Shown: piece after piece, positions 16,999-24,929 of the stretch
How the letters are laid out: every line of letters starts with the position of its first letter
Numbering within the stretch: the stretch's first letter is position 1
Position numbers and translations under genes: made by a program
Assembly: GCF_021653975.1 (NCBI RefSeq)
Contig: NZ_JAJKFK010000001.1
Coordinates: 1,208,863-1,272,862, forward strand
DNA: 64,000 nucleotides
Reading direction: 5' to 3'
From: Amycolatopsis sp. GM8
GTDB taxonomy: Bacteria > Actinomycetota > Actinomycetes > Mycobacteriales > Pseudonocardiaceae
The notes under the pieces: generated by a model
Seen by the model: the letters and a program-made list of their open reading frames with translations, nothing else
Told to the model about the DNA's origin: nothing
Databases searched by the model: none

Positions 16999-17831
16999 CT
17001 ACCACTGCGGCGAAAGGGTCTCATCAGCGGGCGGCGGGCCCCGTGGGGTGCCGTCGCCGAAGGGCCGCCCGCCCAGCGACTCGCGCCCGTGCGCCGTGGC
17101 CCAGGCCGAGAGGTCCGGACCTTTCGGCACGATCCGGGTCGGGTTGATCCGCTCGTGCACCTGGTAGTAATGCCGCTTGATGTGGTCGAAGTCCACGGTG
17201 TCGCCGAAACCGGGGGATCACCGAGGCGGACATCCGGTTGTTCACCACGCTCGTCCGGTTCGACGCCGTGTACCACAGGCATTTCAATCGCGTCGTCGTA
17301 AGCGGACTGCTTCGTCGCGAACCCGGCTTCGTACACCGCCGCGTTCACATCCCGGTACACCGCCCGATTGATCTCGTCGATCTCGTCCCGGTGCTTTTCG
17401 GGATACAGATCAGGCGCGCCCGGCGGGTGATAGTGCGTCCATTCGGTGGAAAAATCGAGGGTGATCTGCGGGTAGTCGTTGGTCACGAGCTTGCCGCTCG
17501 GAATGTCGACCACCGCGGGCACGCTGATGCCGCCGTCGTACGCCTCGGCGAGAAAACGTATGCCCAGCACGGGATCCCGGTTGCCGGGGTCGAGGGTGAA
17601 CCGCCAGCTGCGCTCGTCCTGGATCGGGTCGGCGACCGCGACCGAGATGGCCTGCTCCAGCCCGAGCAGCCGGCGCACCACCAGGCCGCGGCTGGCCCAA
17701 GGGCAGGCCCGGCTCACCACGAGCCGGTACCGGCCGGGCTCCACCGGCCAGCCGTCGCGCCCGTCCTCGGTGATCCGCGCGGCGAAATGGTTCGGCGCCC
17801 GGACATACCGCCCACTGTCGCGATCGGTCAT
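16999..17831 (-). pseudogene. glutathionyl-hydroquinone-reductase-like GST, broken by internal inversion
   Basis: The N-terminal part (17831 to about 17293) is a normal GST of the glutathionyl-hydroquinone reductase group, with the thiol site SRACPWASRG and DIPSGKLVTNDYPQIT. The C-terminal part (about 17213 to 16999) is also normal (GDTVDFDHIKRHYYQVHERI) but in another frame. Between them, where about 70 family residues should lie, there are only some 75 bp, and these encode the expected middle motif on the opposite strand. The gene therefore cannot make a whole enzyme. Codon quality of the two ends is still good, so the damage looks recent. In actinomycetes such enzymes may use mycothiol. 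Confidence 0.85.
17217..17288 (+). other. inverted fragment of the GST gene
   Basis: Read on the plus strand this 72-bp piece encodes ITEADIRLFTTLVRF followed by DAVYHRHFN, the conserved core of the C-terminal domain of glutathionyl-hydroquinone reductases. It lies inside a GST gene that runs on the minus strand, so the piece has been flipped. Roughly 22-25 residues of family sequence are missing on each side of it. Confidence 0.85.
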
Positions 17832-17890
17832 GCCACCACCGTAGATGGGCCTAGCATTGAGCGAAACCGCTGCGCGAGAGGTGGACGACC

Positions 17891-19240
17891 ATGGCACTGA
17901 TGCCCTTCACCGACTCGATGTTCCTTCTCGTCGAAAGCCGCGAACATCCGATGCATGTGGGCGGCCTGCAACTGTTCCGCAAACCCGATGGCGCCGGCGA
18001 CGATTTTCTGCGCGGACTGCGCGAAGATCTGCTCAAGGCCGACGATGTGCCGCCGCTGTTTCTGCGCCGGCCCGCGCGGCCGGTCAACACGGCCGGCTAT
18101 CTCGCGTGGACACAGGAGTCGGAGATCGATCTCGACTATCACTTCCGGCATTCGGCGCTGCCGCAGCCGGGCCGGATCCGCGAGCTGCTGGAGCTGACCT
18201 CCCGGTGGCACGGCACGCTGCTCGACCGGCACCGTCCGCTGTGGGAGATCCATCTCGTGGAAGGCCTGCAGGACGGCCGCTTCGCGATGTACAACAAGAT
18301 CCATCACGCGCTGATGGACGGGGTCTCCGCGCTGCGGCACATGCAGAGCACGCTCAGCGACGACCCGGATGATCACGACTGCCCGCCGCCGTGGGGCACG
18401 CGCCACGAGTCCCGCGAAAAGTCCGCGCAGGCGCCGCGGTCCGTCGTGAAGACCCTCGAACAGCTCGCGGGGCTGGCGCCGGTCGCGGTCAAGGTGGCGA
18501 ACGAGGCGTTCCGCGAACACACGCTGACGCTGCCGATGCAGGCGCCGCGGACGATGTTCAACGTGCCGATCGGCGGCGCCCGCCGGTTCGCCGCGCAGTC
18601 CTGGCCGGTGTCACGGGTGCGCGCGATCGCGGCGAAGACCGGCACCTCGCGCAACGACGTCGTGCTCGCGATGTGCGCCGGCGCGCTGCGCGACTACCTC
18701 ATCGAACAGAGCGCCCTGCCCGACGCGCCGCTCATCGCGATGGTGCCGGTGTCGATGCGCGACAAGACCGAGACCGAGTCCGGCGGTAACCAGATCGGTG
18801 CGCTGCTGTGCAACCTCGGCACCGACAAGGCCGACGCGGCGGCGCGCCTGACGACGATCAACCAGTCGATGCGCGACGCGAAGCGGATCTTCAAGGAGCT
18901 GACGCCGATCCAGGCGCTGCTGCTGTCCGGGCTCAACGTGGCGCAGCTGGGCGTCTCGGCGGTGCCCGGGGTTGTCAACAATACGCGGCCGCCGTTCAAC
19001 CTGGTGATCTCGAACGTGCCGGGCCCGCGCAAGCAGATGTACTGGAACGGCGCGCATCTCGACGGGATCTACCCGGCGTCGGTGCTGCTGGACGGGCAGG
19101 CGCTGAACATCACGCTCACCAGCAACAGCGACAACCTCGACTTCGGCATCACCGGCTGCCGCCGCAGCGTCCCGCACCTGCAGCGGCTGCTGCTGCACCT
19201 GGACACCGCGCTCAGCGAACTGGAGGCCGCCGTCGCCTGA
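17891..19240 (+). CDS. wax ester synthase/diacylglycerol acyltransferase (WS/DGAT)
   Basis: Acyltransferase of 449 aa that forms triacylglycerol or wax esters from acyl-CoA. The catalytic motif HHALMDG is at residues 138-144, and the family motifs PLWEIHLVEGL, NDVVLAMCAGALR and FNLVISNVPGPR are present. Length fits the family. It appears intact, although both neighbours are rearranged pseudogenes. ATG 17891 begins the standard MALMPFTDSMFLLVESREHPM-type head. Storage-lipid formation of this kind is widespread in mycolic-acid and Pseudonocardiaceae actinomycetes. Confidence 0.95.
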   Translation: MALMPFTDSMFLLVESREHPMHVGGLQLFRKPDGAGDDFLRGLREDLLKADDVPPLFLRRPARPVNTAGYLAWTQESEIDLDYHFRHSALPQPGRIRELLELTSRWHGTLLDRHRPLWEIHLVEGLQDGRFAMYNKIHHALMDGVSALRHMQSTLSDDPDDHDCPPPWGTRHESREKSAQAPRSVVKTLEQLAGLAPVAVKVANEAFREHTLTLPMQAPRTMFNVPIGGARRFAAQSWPVSRVRAIAAKTGTSRNDVVLAMCAGALRDYLIEQSALPDAPLIAMVPVSMRDKTETESGGNQIGALLCNLGTDKADAAARLTTINQSMRDAKRIFKELTPIQALLLSGLNVAQLGVSAVPGVVNNTRPPFNLVISNVPGPRKQMYWNGAHLDGIYPASVLLDGQALNITLTSNSDNLDFGITGCRRSVPHLQRLLLHLDTALSELEAAVA

Positions 19241-19289
19241 CGTGGTGTCCCGGATAACCGGTTGACGCCCGCCGGGCGCACTCTCCACA

Positions 19290-20363
19290 ATGGCCGGAGT
19301 GAATTCCTTGCGGCACAGGGACTTTCGCCGGCTGCTGACCGGGCGCACGTTCGGCGAGCTGGGCAACGCCGTGGCACCGGTAGCACTCGCGTTCGCGGTG
19401 CTCGACCTCACCGGTTCGGCCGCCGATCTCGGGATCGTGGTCGGCGCGAGGTCGGTCGCGAGCGTGCTGCTGGTGTTGTTCGGCGGGATACTCGCGGACC
19501 GGCTGCCGCGCTCGGTCATCCTGCAGGGCACGGAGGTCGCCGCCGCGCTCACCCAGGCGGCGATCGCCATCAGTGTCCTTTGTGGATTCGCGTCGATCCC
19601 GTTACTGGTCGTGCTGAGCATGGCGAACGGCGCCCTCGCGGCGATCTCGATCCCCGCGGCGTCCTCGCTGACCCCGCAGACCGTGCCGGAAACCCAGCTG
19701 GCGCAAGCGAACGCGTATCTCCGCGTCGGCGCGAACCTCGGCCGCTTCACCGGCGCCGCACTCGGCGGTGTGCTGGTCGCGAGCCTAGGCCCCGGCTGGG
19801 CGATCGCGGTCAACGCCTCGCTGTTCCTGTGCGCCGCAACGAACTGCGCATGCGTCAGCAGGGCCAGCGGAACGGCGTCGAACACGACGATCGCAACACC
19901 GATGAGCAGCGCGCCCCGGCTCCCAGCGTGCCGCGAGCAGACCGCCGATCGTGTGTGCCGCCAAGATGAAACCCCAAGCCTCCCGGCCGAACGTGCCGTC
20001 CGCGGCCAACGGGCCGAGCACCTGCTGCGCGCCGACGTTCACCTCGTTGACGACACAGAACAACTTCCCATGCTGGCGGCGGCTTTCGTCAACGGGGTCG
20101 CGATCGAACTGTCCACCGTGGCGTGGGATGTGTCGCTGCAGGAGAACATCCCGGCCGACCGGCTCGCCCGCGTCTACTCCTACGACATCCTCGGCTCGAT
20201 CGTGGCGCTGCCCGCGGGTGCCATCGCGCTCGGCCCGCTCGCCGCGCGTTTCGGCACGGAGGCCACGCTCACCGGCGGCGCGATCCTGATCACCACCGCC
20301 ACGGTGGCGGCACTGCTGAGCCGCGATGTCCGCACCCTGTCACGGAAACCGGTACCTGCCTAA
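19290..20363 (+). pseudogene. MFS transporter with an inverted internal segment
   Basis: The first 185 or so codons are a normal EntS-like MFS half (LRHRDFRRLLTGRTFGELG, FGGILADRLPRSV), and the last 100 are normal too (VNGVAIELSTVAWDVSLQEN, RVYSYDILGSIVALP). Between about 19841 and 20066 the plus strand encodes Cys/Arg-rich nonsense, while the minus strand encodes the expected middle of the transporter. About 40 residues of the central loop are also missing. The plus frame happens to stay open, giving a 357-aa chimera that cannot fold as a transporter. Related proteins are about 410 aa. Confidence 0.85.
19843..20062 (-). other. inverted fragment of the MFS gene
   Basis: The minus strand encodes FCVVNEVNVGAQQVLGPL, GREAWGFILAAHTIGGLL and, after a 2-nt frame slip near 19915, VAIVVFDAVPLALLTHAQF. 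These are transmembrane helices 7-9 of the same transporter whose ends run on the plus strand. The frame slip and a small in-frame loss within the segment suggest further decay after the flip. Confidence 0.82.
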
Positions 20364-20743
20364 GCAGCGAACGTACGCAGCCCGGCGGCGATCTCCGGCA
20401 CGTCGATCTCCCCTGTCGCGGCCGCGAGCACGAGCTTCTCCGCGCCGTCGACATCGAGCGCCTCGCCCAGCCGCTGACCGTTGACCTCGAGGAAGACCCA
20501 GGCGCTCGCCCACGCGGCCCGCTTGTTCCCGTCGACCAGACAATGGTTACGCACCAAGGAATGCAGCAGGGCAGCGGCCTTCGTGAACAGGTCCGGATAG
20601 GCGTCCTGCCCGAAGACTGTCACGGACGGGCGCGCGACCGCCGCCGCGAGCAGGCCGAAGTCACGCACCTCGACCGGACCACCCACCGCGACCCCGGTCG
20701 CCGTCAGGACGTCCTCGACGTCGAGGTAGTACGGCTCGCGCAC
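20360..20743 (-). CDS. Doc-type toxin (Fic fold)
   Basis: Death-on-curing family toxin of 127 aa. The Fic core motif is NHCLVDGNKRAAW (residues 66-78), matching HxFxDGNKR with Leu for Phe. Doc proteins phosphorylate EF-Tu and stop translation. GTG start at 20743 overlaps the TAG stop of the upstream antitoxin gene by one base, typical for co-expressed toxin-antitoxin pairs. The 3' end overlaps the damaged MFS gene by 4 nt. Confidence 0.9.
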   Translation of the reverse strand: MREPYYLDVEDVLTATGVAVGGPVEVRDFGLLAAAVARPSVTVFGQDAYPDLFTKAAALLHSLVRNHCLVDGNKRAAWASAWVFLEVNGQRLGEALDVDGAEKLVLAAATGEIDVPEIAAGLRTFAA

Positions 20744-20943
20744 TACCGCGCCAGTCGCTCGTTGAGCTCCTCGCTGATCCCGGCGACCCGGGCCGCCGCC
20801 TCGCGGACCAGGTGCTTGCGGGAGGACACAACCGACACCACCGCGTCATGCGCCACCGCCTTGAGCGACCTGCCCTCGCGGTCGGCGGTCATGCGGAGGT
20901 CGGCCATCTCCTCATCGGTGAACTGCAGGTTGAGCGCCGTCAT
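20743..20943 (-). CDS. antitoxin of the Doc pair, ribbon-helix-helix-like
   Basis: Protein of 66 aa. The first half (MTALNLQFTDEEMADLRMTA, then EGRSLKAVAHDAVVSVV) resembles a MetJ/Arc ribbon-helix-helix DNA-binding module, and the tail (VAGISEELNERLAR) would cover the toxin. It is the first gene of the pair. Upstream, between 20944 and 20976, is a short A/T-richer stretch with repeated GGTACC-like bases (CCAAGGTACCAAATCCGGTACCAG region) that may be the autoregulated promoter. Confidence 0.85.
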   Translation of the reverse strand: MTALNLQFTDEEMADLRMTADREGRSLKAVAHDAVVSVVSSRKHLVREAAARVAGISEELNERLAR

Positions 20944-20976
20944 ATCCCCAAGGTACCAAATCCGGTACCAGGCATG

Positions 20977-22374
20977 CTAGCTATCCGTGGCCAGCCTGCT
21001 CGGCCGCACCGGCCGGATCTCCTCCAGGAGCTTCGCCACCGCCAGCACGAGGTCGTCCGAGTGCCGCGGCCCGACGATCTGCAGCCCGACCGGCCGTCCG
21101 CCCTCGGTCAACCCCACCGGCACGCTGATCGCCGGCTGCTGGGTCATGTTGAACGGGTAGGTGAACGGCGTCCACTCCGGCCAGCTGGACAGGCCACTGC
21201 CCGGCGGCACCTCGTGCCCGGCTTCGAACGCCGTGATGCCGACGGTCGGCGTGATCAGCACGTCGAACCTGGTGTGGAACTCGCCCATCAGGATGCCCAG
21301 CGCGGCCCGCTCGGCGTTCGCCGCCAGGTAGTCCGCGGCCGAGAAAGTCTTGCCCTGCTCCCAAACCCGGCGCAGCCCCGGGTCGATCTTCGCCTCGGAA
21401 CCGGGCGGGAACGTGTTCAGCCACTGCGCCGCACCGGTCGACCACAGCACGTCGAACGCGTCCTTCGGGTCGGTGAAACCCGGGTCGGTCTCCTCGATCC
21501 GCAGCCCGGCGGCATCCAGCGCGTTGACGGCCGAGCGCACGATCTGCGCGACCTCCGGGTCGACCTTCGCATAGCCCAGCGTCGGTGAGAACGCGGCGAT
21601 GAGCCCGCGCACGTCACGCCGGACCGCCTCGCGGTAGGCGCTGATGAGCGGCGGCAGCGCGGCCGGGTCACGGTGATCGGGCAACGCGAGCACGTCCAGC
21701 ATCAGCGCGACATCGTCGACCGACCGCGCCATCGGCCCGGCGTGCGAAAGCGGTCCGAACGGGCTCGCCGGGTACAGCGGGATGCGGCCGTGCGTCGGCT
21801 TGAGGCCGACGATGCCGCAGAACGCCGCCGGGATCCGCACCGAGCCACCGCCGTCGGTACCGACGCTCAGCTCGCCCATCCCCGCCGCGACCGCCGCCGC
21901 GCTCCCGCCGCTGGAACCGCCGGAGGTCAGCGACGTGTCCCACGGGTTCCGCGTGACACCGGTCAGCGCACTGTCGGTGACGCCCTTCCAGGCCAGCTCG
22001 GGCGTCGTCGTCTTGCCCAGCAGCACCAGCCCGTTCTCGCGCAGCCGTGCGGTGACCGGACTGTCGACATTCCACGGCTGGTCCGGGTCGATGCAGGTCG
22101 AGCCACGCAGCGTCGGCCAGCCCTGGGTGAGGAACATGTCCTTGATGGAGGTCGGCACCCCGTCCAGCCAGCCGATCGGATTCCCTTCGCGCCAACGGGT
22201 TTCCGAGGCTTTCGCGCCTTCGAGCGCGACCTCGCGGTCGACCAGGCAGTAGGCGTTGACCTCACCGTCCCGCTCCTCGATCGCGCGCAAAGCCGCTTCG
22301 GTGGCCTCCACCGGCGACAGCTCACCGGTCGAGTAGGCGGCGACGAGCTCACTCGCCGTCAACAGGGTGGTCAT
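20977..22374 (-). CDS. amidase, amidase-signature family
   Basis: Hydrolase of 465 aa with the Ser-cisSer-Lys triad: Lys78 in GVPTSIKDMF, Ser154 in SGGSSGGSAAA and Ser178 in GTDGGGSVRIP. This family cleaves amides, ureas and aryl or fatty amides. ATG 22374 lies 8 nt after the stop of the 2-hydroxyacid dehydrogenase gene on the same strand, so the two share a message that starts at the operator near 23388. The substrate may be an amide that feeds the nearby racemase/isomerase and dehydrogenase steps; that is inference. Confidence 0.92.
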   Translation of the reverse strand: MTTLLTASELVAAYSTGELSPVEATEAALRAIEERDGEVNAYCLVDREVALEGAKASETRWREGNPIGWLDGVPTSIKDMFLTQGWPTLRGSTCIDPDQPWNVDSPVTARLRENGLVLLGKTTTPELAWKGVTDSALTGVTRNPWDTSLTSGGSSGGSAAAVAAGMGELSVGTDGGGSVRIPAAFCGIVGLKPTHGRIPLYPASPFGPLSHAGPMARSVDDVALMLDVLALPDHRDPAALPPLISAYREAVRRDVRGLIAAFSPTLGYAKVDPEVAQIVRSAVNALDAAGLRIEETDPGFTDPKDAFDVLWSTGAAQWLNTFPPGSEAKIDPGLRRVWEQGKTFSAADYLAANAERAALGILMGEFHTRFDVLITPTVGITAFEAGHEVPPGSGLSSWPEWTPFTYPFNMTQQPAISVPVGLTEGGRPVGLQIVGPRHSDDLVLAVAKLLEEIRPVRPSRLATDS

Positions 22375-22382
22375 CTTGCTCC

Positions 22383-23360
22383 TCAGTGCCCCGACGGCAC
22401 ATAGCCCAACTCTTTGTCCACGACATTACGAAGCGGCCGGTCAGTGTGCCAGCGCGCGAAGTTGTCCGCGAACACCTCGACCAGCGTGTTGCGCCAGCCC
22501 GCGAAGTCGCCCGACATGTGCGGCGAGACCAGCACGTTCGGCAAGGTCCACAGTGGATGATCCGACGGCAGCGGCTCGGTCTCGAAGACGTCCAGCGCGG
22601 CGCCGGCGAGCTGCCCGTCGCGCAAGGCCGTGACCAGGTCACTCGTGACGACCAGCTCCCCGCGGCCAACGTTGACGAACCGCGCCGACGGCTTCATTAC
22701 GGCGAACGCGGCCGCGTCGAACATGCCCTTGGTCTGCTCGGTCAGCGGCGCGACGGCGACCACGTAGTCGAACCCGGGCAATGCCCGGACGAGATCGGCG
22801 GACGCGTGCACGGTGCCGAAGTCCGGATCGTCCTCGCGGGCGCGGCGCCCCATCCCTGCGACCGCCATCCCGGCGGCCCGCAGCATCCGGGCGATCGCCC
22901 GCCCGATCGGGCCGGTGCCGACCACGAGCGCGCGGCGGCCCGCGATCCGCTCGCTCTCCCGATGCTGCCAGCGACGTTCGCGCTGCAGGTCGATCGAACG
23001 GGGCAGGTCCTTGGCGAAGGCGATCACCACGCCGAGCACGTACTCGGCGATCGAGTCGTCGAAGACGCCACGCGAATTGGTCAGGACCACGTCGCTCTCA
23101 CACAGTTCGGGGAACATCACCAGGTCGACGCCGGCGCTCGCGGTGTGCACCCAGGAGATCCGGTCCGCGGCGGCCCAGGCGCCCGGCACGGCGGTGGACA
23201 GGAAGTCGTAGACGAACAGCGCATCGGCTCCGCGCAGCGCGCCGGGCAGACCCCCGTCGTCGGTGTAACGAACGTCCGCCACGGATTCGATGGAGTTCAT
23301 GTCCGGGGGGTGCTGGGCACCACACAGCACCGCCAATACCGGCGTCTTCGGCCCTACCAC
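22383..23360 (-). CDS. D-2-hydroxyacid dehydrogenase
   Basis: NAD(P)-dependent dehydrogenase of 325 aa. The nucleotide loop is GTGPIGRAIARM, the catalytic Arg is in VNVGRGELV and the catalytic His in VLVSPHMSGD; HTASAGVDL is the substrate loop. It would interconvert a 2-oxoacid and a D-2-hydroxyacid. GTG at 23360 is taken as start because the frame upstream runs into the promoter; this puts the start within 30 nt of the operator, suggesting a short or absent leader. It is divergent from the first racemase-like gene and followed by the amidase. Confidence 0.88.
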   Translation of the reverse strand: MVGPKTPVLAVLCGAQHPPDMNSIESVADVRYTDDGGLPGALRGADALFVYDFLSTAVPGAWAAADRISWVHTASAGVDLVMFPELCESDVVLTNSRGVFDDSIAEYVLGVVIAFAKDLPRSIDLQRERRWQHRESERIAGRRALVVGTGPIGRAIARMLRAAGMAVAGMGRRAREDDPDFGTVHASADLVRALPGFDYVVAVAPLTEQTKGMFDAAAFAVMKPSARFVNVGRGELVVTSDLVTALRDGQLAGAALDVFETEPLPSDHPLWTLPNVLVSPHMSGDFAGWRNTLVEVFADNFARWHTDRPLRNVVDKELGYVPSGH

Positions 23361-23361
23361 G

Positions 23362-23399
23362 TTGACACGGTATGAGTCGCTCGTATGATTGTCAACAAT
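23362..23399. promoter_or_regulatory. promoter with GntR/FadR-type operator
   Basis: On the plus strand TTGACA (23362-23367) is followed after 16 nt by TATGAT (23384-23389), a near-consensus vegetative promoter for the racemase-like gene. The -10 overlaps ATTGTCAACAAT (23388-23399), a palindrome that fits the TxGT-NN-ACxA consensus of FadR-subfamily GntR regulators. On the minus strand the same palindrome supplies a TTGACA for the divergent dehydrogenase-amidase genes. The likely ligand-controlled repressor is the GntR/FCD protein encoded at 24926. Confidence 0.75.
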
Positions 23400-23451
23400 C
23401 CGAGGGTCCACCCCGGAGGCCTTCTTCCATGCGTTACTTCGGAGCCGAGCC

Positions 23452-24192
23452 TTGGATCTGGATTTCCCTGCCTTCGACGGGCCGCTGGCCCAGCGGGGCA
23501 TCGGCATCATCGCCCCGTTCGACCTGGCGCTGGAGCGAGAGCTCTGGCGGTGGGTTCCGATGGAGGTGTCACTGCACCTGGCCCGGACCCCGTATGAACC
23601 GGTCCCGGTGAGCATGGAGATGGCGCAGCTGGTGAGCAACAGCGCGCACCTGGCCGCCGCAACCCGCGACGTGCTGCACGTCGAGCCCGAAGTGGTCGCC
23701 TATCTGTGCACTTCGGGCAGCTTCGTCAACGGCATCGACTACGAACGCTCGCTGTGCAAGGCGATCTGCGACGCCGGCGCGCCGGACGCGGTGACCACCT
23801 CGGGCGCGCTCGCCGAGGTGCTGCACCAGCTCGACGTGCACCGGGTCTCCGTGATCACCCCGTACGACGCGGACCTGACCGGGAAGCTGCACGACTTCCT
23901 CGCCGAGATGCACGTGGAAACCCTGTCCAGCGAACATCTCGGACTCGGTGGCGGCATCTGGAAGGTCAGCTACCGGACGATCGCCGAGCGCATCTTCAGC
24001 GCGGACCACCCCGACGCCGAGGCGATCTTCGTCAGCTGCACGAACCTGCCCACCTACGACCTGATCGAGCCGCTGGAGGTCGCGCTCGGCAAGCCCGTGC
24101 TGACCGCCAACCAGCTGACCATGTGGGCCTGCCTGAAGAGAATGGAGCTGCCGATCGTCGGTCCCGGAAAATGGCTCAAGGACGTATCGTAG
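23452..24192 (+). CDS. maleate isomerase / Asp-Glu racemase family protein, two-Cys form
   Basis: Protein of 246 aa. Two cysteines sit where this family needs them: Cys86 in YLCTSGSFVNG and Cys196 in FVSCTNLPTYD, like the Cys pair of maleate cis-trans isomerase. Family members act on dicarboxylates, hydantoins or arylmalonates. TTG at 23452 is chosen because GGAG lies 7 nt upstream and the head then reads MDLDFPAFDG; an earlier TTG at 23389 lies within the operator. A second family member follows after 29 nt. Confidence 0.8.
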   Translation: MDLDFPAFDGPLAQRGIGIIAPFDLALERELWRWVPMEVSLHLARTPYEPVPVSMEMAQLVSNSAHLAAATRDVLHVEPEVVAYLCTSGSFVNGIDYERSLCKAICDAGAPDAVTTSGALAEVLHQLDVHRVSVITPYDADLTGKLHDFLAEMHVETLSSEHLGLGGGIWKVSYRTIAERIFSADHPDAEAIFVSCTNLPTYDLIEPLEVALGKPVLTANQLTMWACLKRMELPIVGPGKWLKDVS

Positions 24193-24193
24193 G

Positions 24194-24205
24194 ATTGTCA
24201 ACAAC
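24194..24205. promoter_or_regulatory. second TTGTCAACAA operator
   Basis: ATTGTCAACAAC lies between the two racemase-like genes, 17 nt upstream of the second start, and matches the site at 23388 in 11 of 12 bases. A TAGGAT that could serve as a -10 directly abuts it, in the same register as TATGAT does at the first site. Outer bases CGTAGG (24188) and CCTACG (24205) add an offset inverted repeat. Confidence 0.65.
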
Positions 24206-24221
24206 CTACGTTGGAGGTCAG

Positions 24222-24929
24222 GTGCCGACTGTCGGTTTCATCTACCCGGACCATGCCGCCGAGGACGACTACCCGCTCGCCGAGCAGCTGCTGGGCGAGC
24301 GGTTCTCGCTGCCCGTCGAGCACATCTACGGCACCGACCTGCACGCCGTGCCCGAACTGCTCGACCTGGGCAGCGAACAGCGGCTCGCCGAGGGAGCCGC
24401 GCTGCTGGCGAAGCACAAGCCGGACGCGGTGGTGTGGGCGTGTACGAGCGGCAGTTTCGTCTACCAGTGGGCCGGCGCGCACGAGCAGGTCGAGAAGCTC
24501 GCGGCCGCGGCGGGTAAGCCGGCATCGAGCACCTCGTTCGCTTTCGTGCGAGCAGCGGAAAAGCTGGGCCTGAAGCGGGTCGCGGTCGCGGCGAGCTACC
24601 CCGATGACGTGGCCCGGCTGTTCGTCGAATTCCTGGCCCGGGGCGGGGTGGAAATCGTCGCGATGTCCAGTGAGGACATCGACACCGCGGCGGAGGTCGG
24701 CCGGCTCGCACCCGAGGCCGTCATCGAGCTCGCGGTCGGCCACGATCATCCGGACGCGGACGCGGTCCTCATCCCGGATACTGCGATGCGCACACTGGGT
24801 GTGCTCGGCACAATCGAAGAACGACTCGGCAAGCCAGTGCTGACGGCCAACCAGGTGACCATCTGGGAGGGCCTGCGGCTGGCGGGCGAGGTGCCCGAGT
24901 CGGACAGACTGGGGGCGCTTTTCCGATGA
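24222..24929 (+). CDS. maleate isomerase / Asp-Glu racemase family protein, one-Cys form
   Basis: Protein of 235 aa, a paralogue of the preceding gene product. It keeps the first active-site Cys (Cys74 in VWACTSGSFVYQ) but has Asp186 in VLIPDTAMRT where the second Cys should be. A racemase or isomerase needing two thiols could not use the standard mechanism, so it may be a decarboxylase-like or otherwise altered enzyme, or a partner of the first. GTG at 24222 follows GGAGG. Its stop overlaps the GntR start (ATGA). Confidence 0.8.
   Translation: MPTVGFIYPDHAAEDDYPLAEQLLGERFSLPVEHIYGTDLHAVPELLDLGSEQRLAEGAALLAKHKPDAVVWACTSGSFVYQWAGAHEQVEKLAAAAGKPASSTSFAFVRAAEKLGLKRVAVAASYPDDVARLFVEFLARGGVEIVAMSSEDIDTAAEVGRLAPEAVIELAVGHDHPDADAVLIPDTAMRTLGVLGTIEERLGKPVLTANQVTIWEGLRLAGEVPESDRLGALFR

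Noticed and set aside
18972-18981. TTGTCAACAA inside the WS/DGAT gene, identical to the GntR operator core
   Set aside because: It encodes a normal Val-Val-Asn-Asn stretch of the protein and is not near a promoter. It shows that the 10-mer can arise by chance in coding DNA, so only promoter-placed copies were used.
19290-20363. A normal 357-residue MFS transporter
   Set aside because: The middle 75 residues are not transporter-like, and the missing helices are encoded on the opposite strand, so an intact reading is not credible.
20743-20943. Phage or plasmid island around the Doc toxin-antitoxin pair
   Set aside because: No integrase, replication gene, tRNA or attachment repeat was seen near it; a solitary chromosomal pair is the simpler reading.
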